64,000 nt of DNA from Perilla frutescens (lineage: Eukaryota; Streptophyta; Magnoliopsida; Lamiales; Lamiaceae). Shown in pieces: positions 34,561 to 45,990 of the stretch; position 1 is the first letter of the stretch, and each line of letters starts with the position of its first letter. Under the pieces are notes generated by a model. That model was not told the origin of the DNA. It did no database searches and saw only the letters and a program-made list of their open reading frames with translations. Both the position numbers and the translations under genes were made by a program. The stretch is taken from NCBI GenBank assembly GCA_026008535.1, contig BRKX01000009.1:46249001-46313000 (forward strand), written 5' to 3'.

Positions 34561-36501
34561 GAAATGCCCTCCGCAAGCAAAGTTATGGCAATGCTTCAAA
34601 ATATACTCAATTTCATTGTCAGGGACACATCTTCTTATGATCTGATTAGCACACCTCCTCCATAGATTAGGACTGTCCCATGCATAAAACTTGCTCTCAT
34701 GCCTCAGTTTATTCTTTTGGTACCTCGAGTACCCAATTGGCAGCTCTCCAGACTCTAAAAAGTTTACTATATCTGCATACCAGGGCTCTCGTGTGCCCCA
34801 TGCTGAGTACAGATGCTCATCAAGGAAGTGATCCGTAATGGGCATTGCATCGCCATTTTCATTCAGCACCCGGCTTAGATGATCAGCTACCAAGTTCTGT
34901 GCCCCACTCTTATCTTTTATCTCGACATCAAACTCTTGCAAGAGAAATATCCATCTAATTAGTCTCGACTTTGTCTCCTTCTTGGCCATCAAGTGCCATA
35001 GGGCATTGTGATCTGTGTAAACAATGCTCTTCGTGCCCAAGAGATAGGACCGAAACTTCTCGAATGCAAAAACTACTGCTAGCAGCTCCTTCTCAGTAGT
35101 GGTGTAATTACACTGTGCCCCATTCAGAGTTTTGGAAGCATAGTGAATTACATGGCTTTCTTTTCCTCTTTTCTGACCCAGTACAGCGCCCACAGCGTAG
35201 CCACTGGCGTCACACATAATCTCAAAGGGCATTCCCCAATCTGGTGGTTGAATAACTGGTGCCGTGACCAGTTGCTTCTTCAGAAAATTAAATGCCTTTT
35301 TACATTCCTCATCAAATTCAAAGGGGACATCTTGCTGCAATAAGTGAGTAATAGGCTGGGCAATTTTTCCAAAATCTTTTATGAACCTCCTGTAGAATCC
35401 AGCATGCCCCAGAAAGCCTCTCACTTGCTTCACCGAAGTGGGGTATGGCAATTTCTCAATTATGTCCACTTTGGCTTTATCGACCTCAATGCCCCTCTCA
35501 GAAATCACATGGCCCAGTACAATGCCCTCTCTAACCATGAAGTGGCATTTTTCGTAGTTCAGCACTAGGCATTTGTCCACATAACGCTGCAGCACCTTCT
35601 CCAGTTTATCTAAGCATCGATCAAAGCAGCTCCCATACACCGTGAAGTCATCCATGAATACCTCAATGCAGTTTTCAGGCAAATCAGAGAATATGCTCAT
35701 CATACAACGCTGAAATGTGCTCGGAGCATTGCAGAGGCCAAAGGGCATTCTGCGGTAGGTAAATGTGCCGAATGGGCACGTCAATGTTGTTTTCTCCTGG
35801 TCCTCTTGACTCACTGCAATTTGCATATATCCTGAGTATCCGTCCAAGAAATAAAAAAACTTGTTTCCTGCGAGTCTCTCCAACATCTGGTCAATGAACG
35901 GAAGTGGGAAATGATCCTTCCGCGTAACCGTGTTCAGCTTCCGGTAATCAATGCAAACTCTCCAGCCAGTTTGCAGTCGTGTGGGCACAAGCTCTCCTTT
36001 CTCATTTTTCACAACTTGAATGCCCGACTTCTTGGGCACAACATGGATTGGACTGACCCACTTGCTATCTGAAATTGGGTATATAATGCCCTGGTCCAGT
36101 AGCTTAATTATCTCTTTTAGCAGCACATCCTTCATCACCGGATTAAGCTTTCTTTGTGGATCACGAACGGGCGTTGCATCATCTTCCAACAAAATCTTGT
36201 GCATACAAACCGCTAGGATAATGCCCTTTATATCTGCCAAAGTCCATCCGAGTGCCTCCTTGTACAGTCTCAATAATCTCAAAAGGCGGTCTTCATCAAC
36301 TTGTTTCAACCCCGCACTAATTATCATTGGGAGTGTCTCATTATCTCCCAAGTAGGCATACTTCAAATTCCTTGGCAATGCCTTCAACTCCAGTGTGGGC
36401 GCTCTAACAATAGAAGGCATCATTCTGTCATCACTTCTCCGAATGGGCACACCATAGTCCATACAGCCGTATGGCATTTCTTCTAATGAATACAGCATCA
36501 T
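34549..36501 (-). CDS. Gypsy-A reverse transcriptase-RNase H, open frame
   Basis: A 650-codon open stretch. RT covers about residues 140-330 with WRVCIDYRKLN, HFPLPFIDQMLERL, FLDGYSGYMQI, MPFGLCNAP and the catalytic FMDD at 282-285. The connection (GFLGHAGFYRRFIKDF) and RNase H (CDASGYAVGAVLGQ, TTEKELLAVVFA, YTDHNALWHL) follow, and the start of the integrase zinc domain closes the frame. The protein copies element RNA into DNA in virus-like particles. The true translation product would be a gag-pol polyprotein; this open stretch is the longest left by stops before and after. The first Met is not a real start. Confidence 0.85.
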   Translation of the reverse strand: MMLYSLEEMPYGCMDYGVPIRRSDDRMMPSIVRAPTLELKALPRNLKYAYLGDNETLPMIISAGLKQVDEDRLLRLLRLYKEALGWTLADIKGIILAVCMHKILLEDDATPVRDPQRKLNPVMKDVLLKEIIKLLDQGIIYPISDSKWVSPIHVVPKKSGIQVVKNEKGELVPTRLQTGWRVCIDYRKLNTVTRKDHFPLPFIDQMLERLAGNKFFYFLDGYSGYMQIAVSQEDQEKTTLTCPFGTFTYRRMPFGLCNAPSTFQRCMMSIFSDLPENCIEVFMDDFTVYGSCFDRCLDKLEKVLQRYVDKCLVLNYEKCHFMVREGIVLGHVISERGIEVDKAKVDIIEKLPYPTSVKQVRGFLGHAGFYRRFIKDFGKIAQPITHLLQQDVPFEFDEECKKAFNFLKKQLVTAPVIQPPDWGMPFEIMCDASGYAVGAVLGQKRGKESHVIHYASKTLNGAQCNYTTTEKELLAVVFAFEKFRSYLLGTKSIVYTDHNALWHLMAKKETKSRLIRWIFLLQEFDVEIKDKSGAQNLVADHLSRVLNENGDAMPITDHFLDEHLYSAWGTREPWYADIVNFLESGELPIGYSRYQKNKLRHESKFYAWDSPNLWRRCANQIIRRCVPDNEIEYILKHCHNFACGGHFGPN

Positions 36502-36719
36502 AATTCCTTCCTTGACGTCATCATCTTATTCTAGGGCATCCTGGTCAGTCAGTCCATCCCACAATGCCCACTCCAGCGGTTATCTGTTGCTCACTATGGA
36601 TAAAGTAGAACGGCTCGGGGAATGAAACGTGTTTACAAAATTGCAATTTTCTGTATCCGGGAGGTGCTTCATGGCTTCAAAAATGTTGAACGTCACCTTC
36701 TCCCCATCAAACTCGCACG

Positions 36720-37856
36720 TCAGTGTGCCCTTGCCACATCAATCTTGGTTCGAGTTGTCTTCATGAAAGGTCGTCCCAGCAACAAAACTGAAGATTTTGA
36801 AGTCGCTGTGCCCATGTCAAGCACATAAAAATCTGCTGGGAATATAAGCTCGTCTACTTTGACCAATACATCTTCAATGAGGCTTTCTGGATATACATTA
36901 GACCTGTTAGCAAGCTGAATGACCACACGGGTCTCCTTCAGAGGTCCAATTTTCAATTCTTTGAACACCGACAGGGGCATTACGTTGATTGATGCCCCCA
37001 AATCCAGCATGGCCTTTTCAACTTTTATGTCTCCGATAATGCAAGGAATCATAAACATCCCTGGATCATCACACTTCTTGGGTAACTTCCTTTGTATCAC
37101 AGCTGATACATTCTCCCCAACTAGGAACCTTGCATAATTATTGAATCGCACCTTTCTTGTGCAAAGTTCCTTTAGAAACCGGGCATACCGCGACACTTGT
37201 TTGATTGCCTCAATTAGTGGAATATTGATTTCCACTTTGCTGAATACTTTTAGCATCTCCCTGGTTTCTTCTTCTTTCCTATTCTGTGCCAATCTCCCTG
37301 GAAAGGGAGGTTTCCGTCTCTCTGGAATGGGCACTTTGGCAGGCTGCTTCACTTTCGGGATAGGCACAGGATCAGTCTGTTCAGCTTCTTGTGCCTCGTC
37401 CTCTGTGGGAATATTTTCAACTTCTTCTTCCAAGGGCATATCGTCCTTTTCTTCTCTTGGCCTGACCATCTCTGAAAGCTCTTTTCCACTCCTCAATGCT
37501 ACTGTATTCACTTGTTCTCTCGGGTTTTCAACCTGGGAAGGTAACTTTCCATTTTTCTCCTCCATCTTGTGCATGGCTTGAGCCAATTGATTGATTTGCT
37601 TGCTCATATGTGAAAGACCAGCTTGAGTCTCTTGCTTGAATTTTTCATTTTCCTCAGCCATGGCATAGACAAGATCTTCTAGCCTTTGCTTTCTCTTTTC
37701 TTCTGGCGGCGGCAATGGGCGTGCAGGATGCCCATCCTCTGGCCTTCTCCATCTGAAGTTTTCATGGTCTCTCCAGCCAGGGTTATAAGTCTGGGAATTG
37801 GGATCATATCTTCTGGAATGCCCATTCTGGCCACCTACAGCATTTACTTCTTCCAC
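36720..37856 (-). CDS. Gypsy-A gag end and aspartic protease, open frame
   Basis: A 378-codon open stretch. The N-terminal 150 residues are the charged gag tail (SQTYNPGWRDHENFRW near the start, then a coiled-coil-like EENEKFKQETQAGLSH stretch). The C-terminal part is the protease with active-site MLDLGASINVMP (about 283-294) and the flap region, ending in VLLLGRPFMKT. It matures the polyprotein. It is joined to the upstream gag frame by a single TAA (near 37863) and followed by a stop at 36720. Confidence 0.85.
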   Translation of the reverse strand: MEEVNAVGGQNGHSRRYDPNSQTYNPGWRDHENFRWRRPEDGHPARPLPPPEEKRKQRLEDLVYAMAEENEKFKQETQAGLSHMSKQINQLAQAMHKMEEKNGKLPSQVENPREQVNTVALRSGKELSEMVRPREEKDDMPLEEEVENIPTEDEAQEAEQTDPVPIPKVKQPAKVPIPERRKPPFPGRLAQNRKEEETREMLKVFSKVEINIPLIEAIKQVSRYARFLKELCTRKVRFNNYARFLVGENVSAVIQRKLPKKCDDPGMFMIPCIIGDIKVEKAMLDLGASINVMPLSVFKELKIGPLKETRVVIQLANRSNVYPESLIEDVLVKVDELIFPADFYVLDMGTATSKSSVLLLGRPFMKTTRTKIDVARAH

Positions 37857-37862
37857 CGCGTC

Positions 37863-38906
37863 TTATAGAGTTGGGCATTCATCAGCGAAATGAAGTACAC
37901 TCTTGCATACTCCACAAGGTCTGGGCTTTTTCGCCATGCTCACACCAGACAAGATCTTTTCGATTTTGTCACACAATCTGTCAATTCTGCTGTCTTGGTC
38001 CGGTGCCCTCTCTGATTCACTGACAATCCGAATGCCCTCTCCGTCGAAGTCTCGGTTTTCTTCAACCATCTCCGTGAGAATTCTGAATGCTTCAACAGGC
38101 TGCTTGTTCAGTATAGACCCTCCACATGAGGCATTCATGATTGTTCTCTCATGTGGTCTCAATCCTCCAACAAAATACTGAATTAGATCGTGTTCAGTAA
38201 TCTGGTGCTGTGGGCATTTCGCCAGCATTGCCTGGAATCTTCCCCAGTAGTCATAGAAACTCTCGTTGGTTCCTATCTTCAGACTCCCTATCCTTCTTCT
38301 CATTTCTTGCACTCTGGATGCTGGGAAATATTTCTCCAAAAACTTGTGCTGAAGTTGTCTCCATGTGGTCACAGCGCCAGTCGGTAATGTGTACAGCCAG
38401 TTTCGTGCCCCATTCTGAAGAGTGAAAGGGAATGAGACCAACCGTACATACTCCTCTTATCCATGGTCGGATGGTTGAGTCTAGCAAACCATCTCAAAAT
38501 CTTGCAAGTGTCTTTGTGGATCCTCTCCAGGCATTCCGTGGAACTTCGACAAGATTTGGATAAAGTTTGCATGAATATCTCAGTTCTGAGTCACAACTGG
38601 GAGTGTAATGCCCATCGGGCGCAGATTCATGTTGCTCGGGAAAACCAACTGCCATAAAGTCCTGTTATCCTCCGCATCTCCATTTGCGGCATTTCCATTT
38701 GCTGCGGCCATGTTAATATTGTGGCCATTCTCAAACTGTCCTTCCTCCTCGTGCCCTTCGTCTTCTTGATTTTCTGGTGATGTGGGCTCACGAGGTCTGT
38801 TTGCAGCTCGTCGTGCCCTCTTCACTGCTGCCCTGTTTTTCCTCAAAGTCTTCTCTATCTCCGGATCGTACAATAGAGTTTCTTCTGAAGAGCTCCTGGG
38901 CATCAA
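37863..38906 (-). pseudogene. Gypsy-A gag (broken)
   Basis: Starts near 38906 (MMPRSSSEETLLYDPEIEK), with an Arg/Glu-rich N-terminus. A TGA after VVTQN, two more stops and then an open capsid domain at 37863-38441 follow, with TLQNGARNWLYTLPTG, the HKFLEKYFPASR stretch and a zinc-knuckle-like CGVCKSVLHFADECP at the end. It would form the particle shell and bind element RNA. Confidence 0.85.
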
Positions 38907-38952
38907 CTTCTAGGCACACCAGCTTGGAAAGTAAAATCACTGGAAATCAGCT

Positions 38953-38970
38953 CCCCGGTAACGGCGCCAA
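38953..38970 (-). other. Primer binding site of Gypsy-A
   Basis: On the minus strand TGGCGCCGTTACCGGGGA, 3 bp after the LTR end. It matches the TGGCGCCGTTGCCGGGGA type of Athila/Tat elements with one change. Confidence 0.88.
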
Positions 38971-38973
38971 TTT

Positions 38974-40544
38974 TGACGCGCAGTCATTTCGCGCTCAAAA
39001 TGAATTTGTATGCTCCTATGCCCACAGCGAGTGTAGCTAGCTATGAGTAAGGGCCGATCCCACAGAGAGCTGATGCGATCTTACTTTCAAGTCACCAATC
39101 ACAAAAGGGGGTTTGGTACCGTGGTTACAACAATGGAAATTAAATCTGCAAAAATAAACTAGAGAGATATCAAATAATAAAAGGTTCCGGAACTTGAACT
39201 AGAATCTAGTTTAACTTATACTCACTCGATCATGGGCACAACGATTTTCCTACACAATTAAATCACCCAGTTATGGAGACCGAATTCCTTACTGCGTCTC
39301 CTTATTCATCCGTTCAGATTAGGTTTAAAGGTGATTCCTCGTTCATTAAACCCCTAACCTATCACCCACCCCCCGGTTCCCCAAAGAGATGTAAATGAAC
39401 AGGAAGCAGTGTGCCCTAGATGAACCCAAGTTTGCTGTGTTTACTGATTCCTCGTGCCCACAGCAACCCACCGATTTCCTAGTTACCGTTTGAATTAACA
39501 CACAGTCAAGATTCGCTAATCCAATTAACCCTGGTGTGCCCTCTACAACTAAAGAGTGATCAACCACATTAGTTATATTAAACTCACGCTCACTCGGAAT
39601 AAGAACAAAAATCGGCAGAAACCTAATCGTGCAGTAATGTGCCCACACGGCCTCACGAGTATTTAAGTGTTTTGTTAAACTTTCATCTTTAGTTCAAATT
39701 CCAGAATATAGATCTAGCTACTCATACTAGAAAGAACTGTAAATACATAAATTAAAGATATGATAAATAGGAAAAACTTACTGGAATTGAAAAAACTCAT
39801 CCAACACCAACGATGAACAACAACAACATTAAATATAAATCCGAACCTCTGTGGGCATAAGGCCCCAAATTGTCTTGCTGCCGGAGCAGCGTTAAAACTA
39901 AACTAATGGTGAAAGTAAAAGTGCAGAAACAATATGGTACGAAGTGTTCTTTCTAACAATCAAAACTAGTATTTTAAAAGAGTACAAAGATCAAATCCAA
40001 ATCCCCAAAAATGGGGAGTCTTCAATAGCTGCCGGATTCGCTATGCCCCGCTGGAATCTGCCTGGATAAGGAAACTTCCTTATCTGCTGGATCTCTGTGC
40101 CCACTGGAATCTGCCTGGATAAGGAAATTTCCTTAGGTGGTGGAATGAATCCCGATATTTTTGGGATGCCATCCTTATCTTCCAAATTGCTTCCCAAGAG
40201 TCCATCTATGACCAATCTTTCATTCTTCTATTCAGATTTCGAAATCAATCAAGTTCCAACGCCAGCTTTATCTTCTTTCAACAGAATCCCGTTTTTTCTC
40301 GGAATGCCCTCTTCACTGCCTCCTCTGAATCTGCGCGAACATCTTCTGCTCAGATCGATTTTCATCTGATATGCCCATTTCATCCGTTTCAGTTAAATTG
40401 AAGGCCTAAATGCCTCTTTCGCCAGATTTCACTCCTGTCATGCCCAAAGCACTTTCCTGGTTCTTTTCCGACACAAAAGACACTAAAAAGGACATTTAGA
40501 GCGACTAAAATGCCCAAAAAAATACGAAATAAATGGACTTATCA
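38974..40544 (-). repeat. 5' LTR of Gypsy-A
   Basis: A 1571-bp partner of 30214-31800, from TGACGCGCAG to GGACTTATCA. Differences are scattered and mostly transitions, most dense in the first 100 bp. Confidence 0.93.
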
Positions 40545-40548
40545 ATAG

Positions 40549-41740
40549 CCAAATACTTTAAAGTATTAGATAGAAGGCGTACGACCCTTATACAGTTCAT
40601 AAGGAGTCTTGTCATGTGAACTAACGATGGCGCTTCAGTTTTGAGTATGACATGCTTTGTTGACTACTTCGGCCCAGTAGTTCTCAGCTATGTTGGCATT
40701 AACTATCATTGCTCGAGATGCTTATTTGAGAGTACGGTTTCACCATTTAGCCACACCATTTTGCTGTGGAGTTCTTGCAGCTGAGTGCTCATGAGTTATT
40801 CCCAATTCACTAAGAAAACTGATGATCTGCTGGTTTATGAATTCAGTTCTATTATCTGAACGACTTCGTTGAACTGATCTCTCCCTTTCAGTTTGCAGTC
40901 TTATAATCATAACTGATAGCTTGGCATAGGTTTCGTCCTTACTTTTGAAAAACTCTACCCATGTGTATCTTGAGAAGTCATCGGCTACTACAAGTGTGAA
41001 TCCTTTTCCTTTGGGAGTTTGCGGCTTAACTGGCCCAGATAGATCCATGTGTAGCAGTTGAAGAGGAGCATTTGTCCCTGGTGGATGACTTCTATTTTTG
41101 AATGAAGACATCACTTGCTTTCCTTTTTTACATGGCCCGCAAATGTTAGTTTTCTTGAAGATCTCCTTGGAAAGTCCCTCAACTAGCTCCTTCTTAGCCA
41201 GGTGGTTGATGGTTTTGAAGTTGAGGTGATTCAGTTGTCGATGCTATAACCAGCTTGCTTTAGTTGATTCTTTTGATAAAAAGCAAACCTCTCCATAGCC
41301 TGTTGACCAGTCAACAACATACATGTTGCCTTTCCTCAAGCCAGTTAGGAGAATTGCTCCAGTTGACTTTTCTCGTATGTCGTATGAGCTTCGACTGAAA
41401 TTAACTGTGTATCCATTGTCACATAGCTGGCTGATACTGAGCAAATTATGCTTCAGTCTTCTATATGGGAGACTCCATTGACTATCACATTTTCTTTGAC
41501 TACGAACCCTTCTCCAATGGTTCGGCTTTTGGAGTTGTCGTCAAATGTGACTAATGGCCCTTTAACTTTCTTATATCTTTTAAGATCCTTTTTTTCTCAT
41601 ATCATGTGTTTAGAGCACCCGTTATCTAGGTACCAAACTTCTTTGGTCCTCTTCTTCGATATGATGCTCGTTTTCTATAAGAGAAATTATTAGTGTTTGG
41701 GTACCCTTATGATATCGGGTCCTTGTTGGCTAATCAAATG
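40549..41740 (-). pseudogene. Outer copia protease / GAG-pre-integrase / integrase (broken)
   Basis: Minus strand. The protease motif WYLDNGCSKHMI lies near 41640 (Asn where relatives have Ser). The GAG-pre-integrase part (MLSISQLCDNGYTVNF) and zinc residues (HRQLNHLNFKTINHL, CGPCKKGK) follow. The core has Asp in LLHMDLSGP, an SDNRTEF stretch and the PQQNGVA motif, where the usual Glu context (VVERKN) reads VAKW, so the third catalytic residue looks lost. The frame ends at YFKVFGY where Gypsy-A interrupts it and resumes at 30208 with CYIHNNG. Confidence 0.85.
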
Positions 41741-41745
41741 CTTAG

Positions 41746-42592
41746 TGTTGTGGTATTGCCTAGCCAGGGTTACACTTCTTGTTTTCCTTACTCTAGCGGC
41801 CTCACACACTTGCTACTCAAGTAGCTAAGGCCTAAAAAATAAAGAAGAAAGGCTATACAGCTATTACAGAAGATTTACAGAGGAACAGTAGCAACGGAGC
41901 TTCGCAGCTAGGGCTTCAACTTGTTCTTTGCCTTGGACAGTGCCTCAGAGGAGTAGATCAAGTGGATCTACAGATTTTCTTCACAGGCTAGGGGCGATGG
42001 GGCTTCTGTGCTGCAGGTTCAGAAAATAGAACAAGTTAGATCCAGAGATATTGCAAATACCAGAGCAGAGAATAGAACAGCCAGAGATAGTATGAATCAG
42101 AGAATCAATCAGTGGGAAAAGTGTGCCCTAGGCACGGTTTGGCTCATATTTTCCCACGAACGGTGGCGCTAGCAACTCCGGCGACAGGAGACACCCAGAC
42201 CAGGGGCAAGGGGAAGAGGAAGCGGCGGCTAGGGTTTGAAGGGGCGGGCGACGCTCAGTCTTTCTCTCTCAACCAAAGCTCCTCCCAACACTCATATGCC
42301 AAACAGGAATCACAACACAAGATTCCGGCAAGAGAAACCGTGGGAGCGAGCTGAGAAAATCCAGAAAGAGAGAGAGAGTATGCTAGATAGATCTGTGAGG
42401 TGAGCGATGATGGAAGAGGCGGATCCATCGCAGGTTATAGAGGCTTCTAGAGCATCGAGAAACAGCAGTAATTAAGATGGTTAGTTATTAGGGAGATGGA
42501 CCGTCAGGTAGGGTTAGGGGTTTAGGGCTTGGGCCGGGTAGGATATTTAATTAGGGACTGGGCTGAGAAATATAATTGGGCCAACACCAACA
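41746..42592 (-). repeat. 3' LTR of Copia-2
   Basis: 847 bp, TGTTGTGGTA to ACACCAACA. Partner of 47932-48778; a GAGAGAGAGAG run lies at about 42367. Confidence 0.95.
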
Positions 42593-42946
42593 TTTCTACC
42601 TTTGGCCCTATTGGTATTTCCTGTCACCAAGGAGCTACCTGCCAAAAAAACAAACCAAAGGAATATCATCATTGCCTTATGATTTTTACTCTTAAGTTTA
42701 TCACAAAGACAGACTAAGAGAGAGAGAAAGGAACACTATGCGTATTCAATCCAGTCTCAACACAAGAGACCAACCCAAATCATAGATACAAGTCTGAGGT
42801 CTCACAAGATCATTGACCATCATTTAACTTGAATCAACCTAGCTTTTGCACCAAAGGGAAATAACCATGTATGTACACTGCCCAAGGGGGCTCAGTTGTT
42901 ACCCTGACTTCAGGTCAGAATAACTCAAAGCATCACCAACTTTGGT
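42593..42946 (-). other. Copia-2 3' untranslated region
   Basis: No ORF. On the minus strand AGGGCCAAAGGTAGAAA abuts the LTR (42593-42609) and is the likely polypurine tract. Confidence 0.6.
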
Positions 42947-44448
42947 TCAACCTAAGTCCATATTCAAGGACTTTTTGCAGGCTTCCAGCTTTGCAATTGG
43001 TAGGCACTTAGGGCCCATATCTGCAGGGTTGAATTCAGATGGGATCTTATTCAACAACACTTCTCTTTTCTCTACTATGTCTCTTATGAAATGATATCTT
43101 ACATCAATATGCTTTATTCTATCATGAAAGACTGGGTTCTTACAAAGTTGGATAGCAGATTGGCTGTCAGAATAAAGTAATGGTTTATTATCAATGAACT
43201 TAATTTCAGTTAACACACCATTCAACCATATAGCTTCTTTTACAGCTTCTATAGCTGCAATGTACTCAGACTCTGTGGAGGACAAGACAACTATACTTTG
43301 TAACTGTGATTTCCATCTTATACAAGAACCACATAATGTGAACACATATGATGTTGTAGACTTTCTTTGATCCATATCATTTGCATAGTTAGAATCTACA
43401 TAGCCAATGCACTTGACACCTTCAGAATATTTTGAGAAAATTAGACCTTGAGAAGCTGTGGACTTAAGATATCTCAGTAACCACTTAAGAGCTTCCCAAT
43501 GGGGCAGCCCAGGGTTTGCCATATACCTACTTAAACAGGATACAACATAGGCTATGTCAGGCCTGGTGCTGATCATGAGGTACATAACAGAACCCAGAGC
43601 ATTTGCATAGGGAACTCCAGACATATCACTCAGGTCAGTGTCACTTCTGGGACACTGATCTTTACTCAATTGAAAATGGGATGCAAGTGGGACATTCACA
43701 GGTTTACACAAATCCATATCAAATCTTTTAAGCACTTGTTCAACATAAGAGGATTGATGAAGTAATAGTGTGTGTGTGCTTCTGTCTCTGTCAATATTCA
43801 TACCTAGGATTTTCCTTGCATTCCCCAAATCTTTCATGTTGAAGTTTTCACTCAGGTAGGTTTGGACATGCTTCAATGTTTTCAGGCAGGGGCTTATCAG
43901 AAGCATATCATCAACATAAAGCAGTAAGAACATAGGCATAGAAGATTTCATGTAATACAAGCAGTGATCAAATTGACTTCTATTAAAATTCAGGCTTTTC
44001 ATACATGTATCAAACTTAATATTCCATTGTCTCGGAGATTGTTTAATCCATACAAAGACTTTTTAAGCAAACAAACATGATCAGGAAATGATTTATCTTC
44101 AAAGCCTTCAGGTTGTTTCATATAGATGTTATTTTCCAATTCACCATGCAAGAAGGCAGTTATCACATCCATTTATTTCAATTCCCAGTCAAAATGAGCA
44201 GTCAAGGCAAGCACAATCCTAACAGTAGTAAATTTAACCACAGGAGCAAAGATTTCTGTATAGTCCATGCCTTCTTTTTGGGTAAAACCCTTAGCAACAA
44301 GTCTTGCCTTGTATCTAACATGATCAACCTCTTGTTTTAATTTAAATAGCCATTTACATTCAACAAGAGAGCATGCATCAGGTTTTTCCACAAGAACCTA
44401 AGTTTTGTTATCAAGCAGAGAGTTCATTTCACTTTTCATAGCTTCCTT
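42947..44448 (-). pseudogene. Copia-2 reverse transcriptase and RNase H (broken)
   Basis: RT motifs ARLVAKGFTQKEGMDY and MDVITAFLHGEL are split by a stop (near 44172). A frameshifted patch around 44000-44060 follows, and then an open 351-codon part (42947-44002) with LYVDDMLLIS (catalytic YVDD). RNase H keeps GYVDSNYANDMDQRKST, STESEYIAA and the terminal HIDVRYHFIRD motif. Stops at 44400 and 44451 separate it from the integrase tail. Confidence 0.88.
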
Positions 44449-45987
44449 TCATTTATCTGATTCAACACATGTTATAGCTTCCTTATATGTTTTAGGCTCA
44501 GAAGAATCAACATTATTGAACACATTGAAGGCATACATTGACAAATTACATCCATCATACCTAGTGGGAGCCTTATTTGTTCTCCTAGGCCTATCTGTTG
44601 ACAGTTTATAGTTATCAAGGTTTACATGCTCAGGTTCATGCTCAACAGTTTGTTCATGCTCAGATTCAGAAACATTAACATGGGCATGCTTGTCAGGTTC
44701 AGAGTCATGATTAGATGCAGAATCAGAAGGGCTAATGTTATCATGCACATATTCATTTGGAACATTGAACTCAGGAAATTCTGGTGGTGAAGGGTCCACC
44801 TTAGGCAAGACAGGGAAAAACACAGGGGATTCAAGTTTCTCCACCTCACATGGAGCAGCAGAAAGTGAGGATTCATTTAAGAATGGGAAGTCAGATTCAT
44901 TAAATGAAACATCCCTACTGATACAAGTTTTAAATCCAGACAGAGTTTTATCCCACAATTTGTAGCCTTAAACACCATCAGAATATCCCAGAAATATACA
45001 TTTCCTAGCCCTTGGTTCAATTTTACTGAGTTTTTGATGAACATATGCACTGCATCCAAACACTCTCAGATTTGACAGGCATATAGGTTTATCATAGAAC
45101 ACAGATTCTGGAAGTTTGCCCTGTAGAGGAACTGAGGGAGATCTGTTAACCAGATAACAAGAAGTCATAAGAGCTTCCCCCCAAAATTTCTCTCCAAGGC
45201 TTGAACCAGCCAAGAGGCTTCTAACTCTCTCCAGGAGAGTTCTGTTCATCCTCTCAACAACCCCATTTTGCTGGGGGTTGTAAGGCACAGACTTGTGCCT
45301 CTTGATCCCAAGATCAGTGCACCAATTATCCATAAGTTGATTACAGAACTCTAGACCATTATCTGTTCTTAAACACTTGATGCTTTTATTAGTTTGGTTT
45401 TGAATTGCAATAGACCACTTAGAGAATGTTTCAAAGACTTCAGATTTATTTTTCATTAGGAACACCCAAGTCTTTCTTGAAAAATCATCAATTATTGACA
45501 AGAAAAACACATTACCACCATGTGTTGGGACCTTTGAAGGTCCCCACACATCTGCATGAATGTACTCAAGAATTCCAGAACTTAGTTGAACTTTAGGATA
45601 AGGACCAGACACAGGGAATGGCAACTTGTGTTGCTTTCCCATCAAACATGGCTCACAGAATGACATGCTGGAAACCTTATCATGCTTGAATGCACCAGAT
45701 TTTCTTAGAATTTCTAAGCCCTTATTACTCATATGCCCTAATCTTGCATGCCACAAAGTTGTTTTATCATTTTGCACCACATTAGCAGTTTGAACAGACA
45801 CAGAGTAAGCATGAACATCATACAAGTCTCCTTTTCTGAGAGCATCAAAGCATAACATAGAATTCATTCTGAATTGGAAACACTTATGATTCACAGAGCC
45901 AAAGAGTTGTTGATCAGCAAGTTTGGAGACAGATAATAGATTAAATTTCAACTTTGGAACATATCTGACATCATGAAGGGTAATCAT
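44449..45987 (-). pseudogene. Copia-2 integrase (broken)
   Basis: GAG-pre-integrase and zinc domain (LWHARLGHMSNKGLEIL, CEPCLMGKQ). Core: Asp in YIHADVWGP, Asp in CLRTDNGLEFCN, Glu in QQNGVVERMNRT. The frame is open from 45987 to 44968, then a stop at DGV|GYK, and an acidic Ser/Pro/Glu-rich linker (44449-44958) ends at a stop ahead of RT. Confidence 0.9.
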
Positions 45988-45990
45988 GCT

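Larger units (their letters stand above)
30214..40544 (-). mobile_element. Gypsy-A: Athila/Tat-like Ty3-gypsy element
   Basis: A full-length 10.3-kb element with two LTRs of 1587 and 1571 bp, about 97% identical by eye. It has a primer binding site, gag, protease, RT, RNase H and integrase in order on the minus strand. It is inserted in the outer copia integrase-RT region, with 4-bp ATAG shared at both flanks (30210-30213 and 40545-40548); a fifth base does not match. The primer site type and the DLGAS protease place it in the Athila/Tat group. Several single stops make it non-autonomous, though most of the protein sequence is well kept. Confidence 0.93.

Noticed and set aside
42112..42354. 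ORFs in the Copia-2 LTRs (also near 48167-48478)
   Set aside because: Present in both LTRs, no motif; LTR is non-coding.
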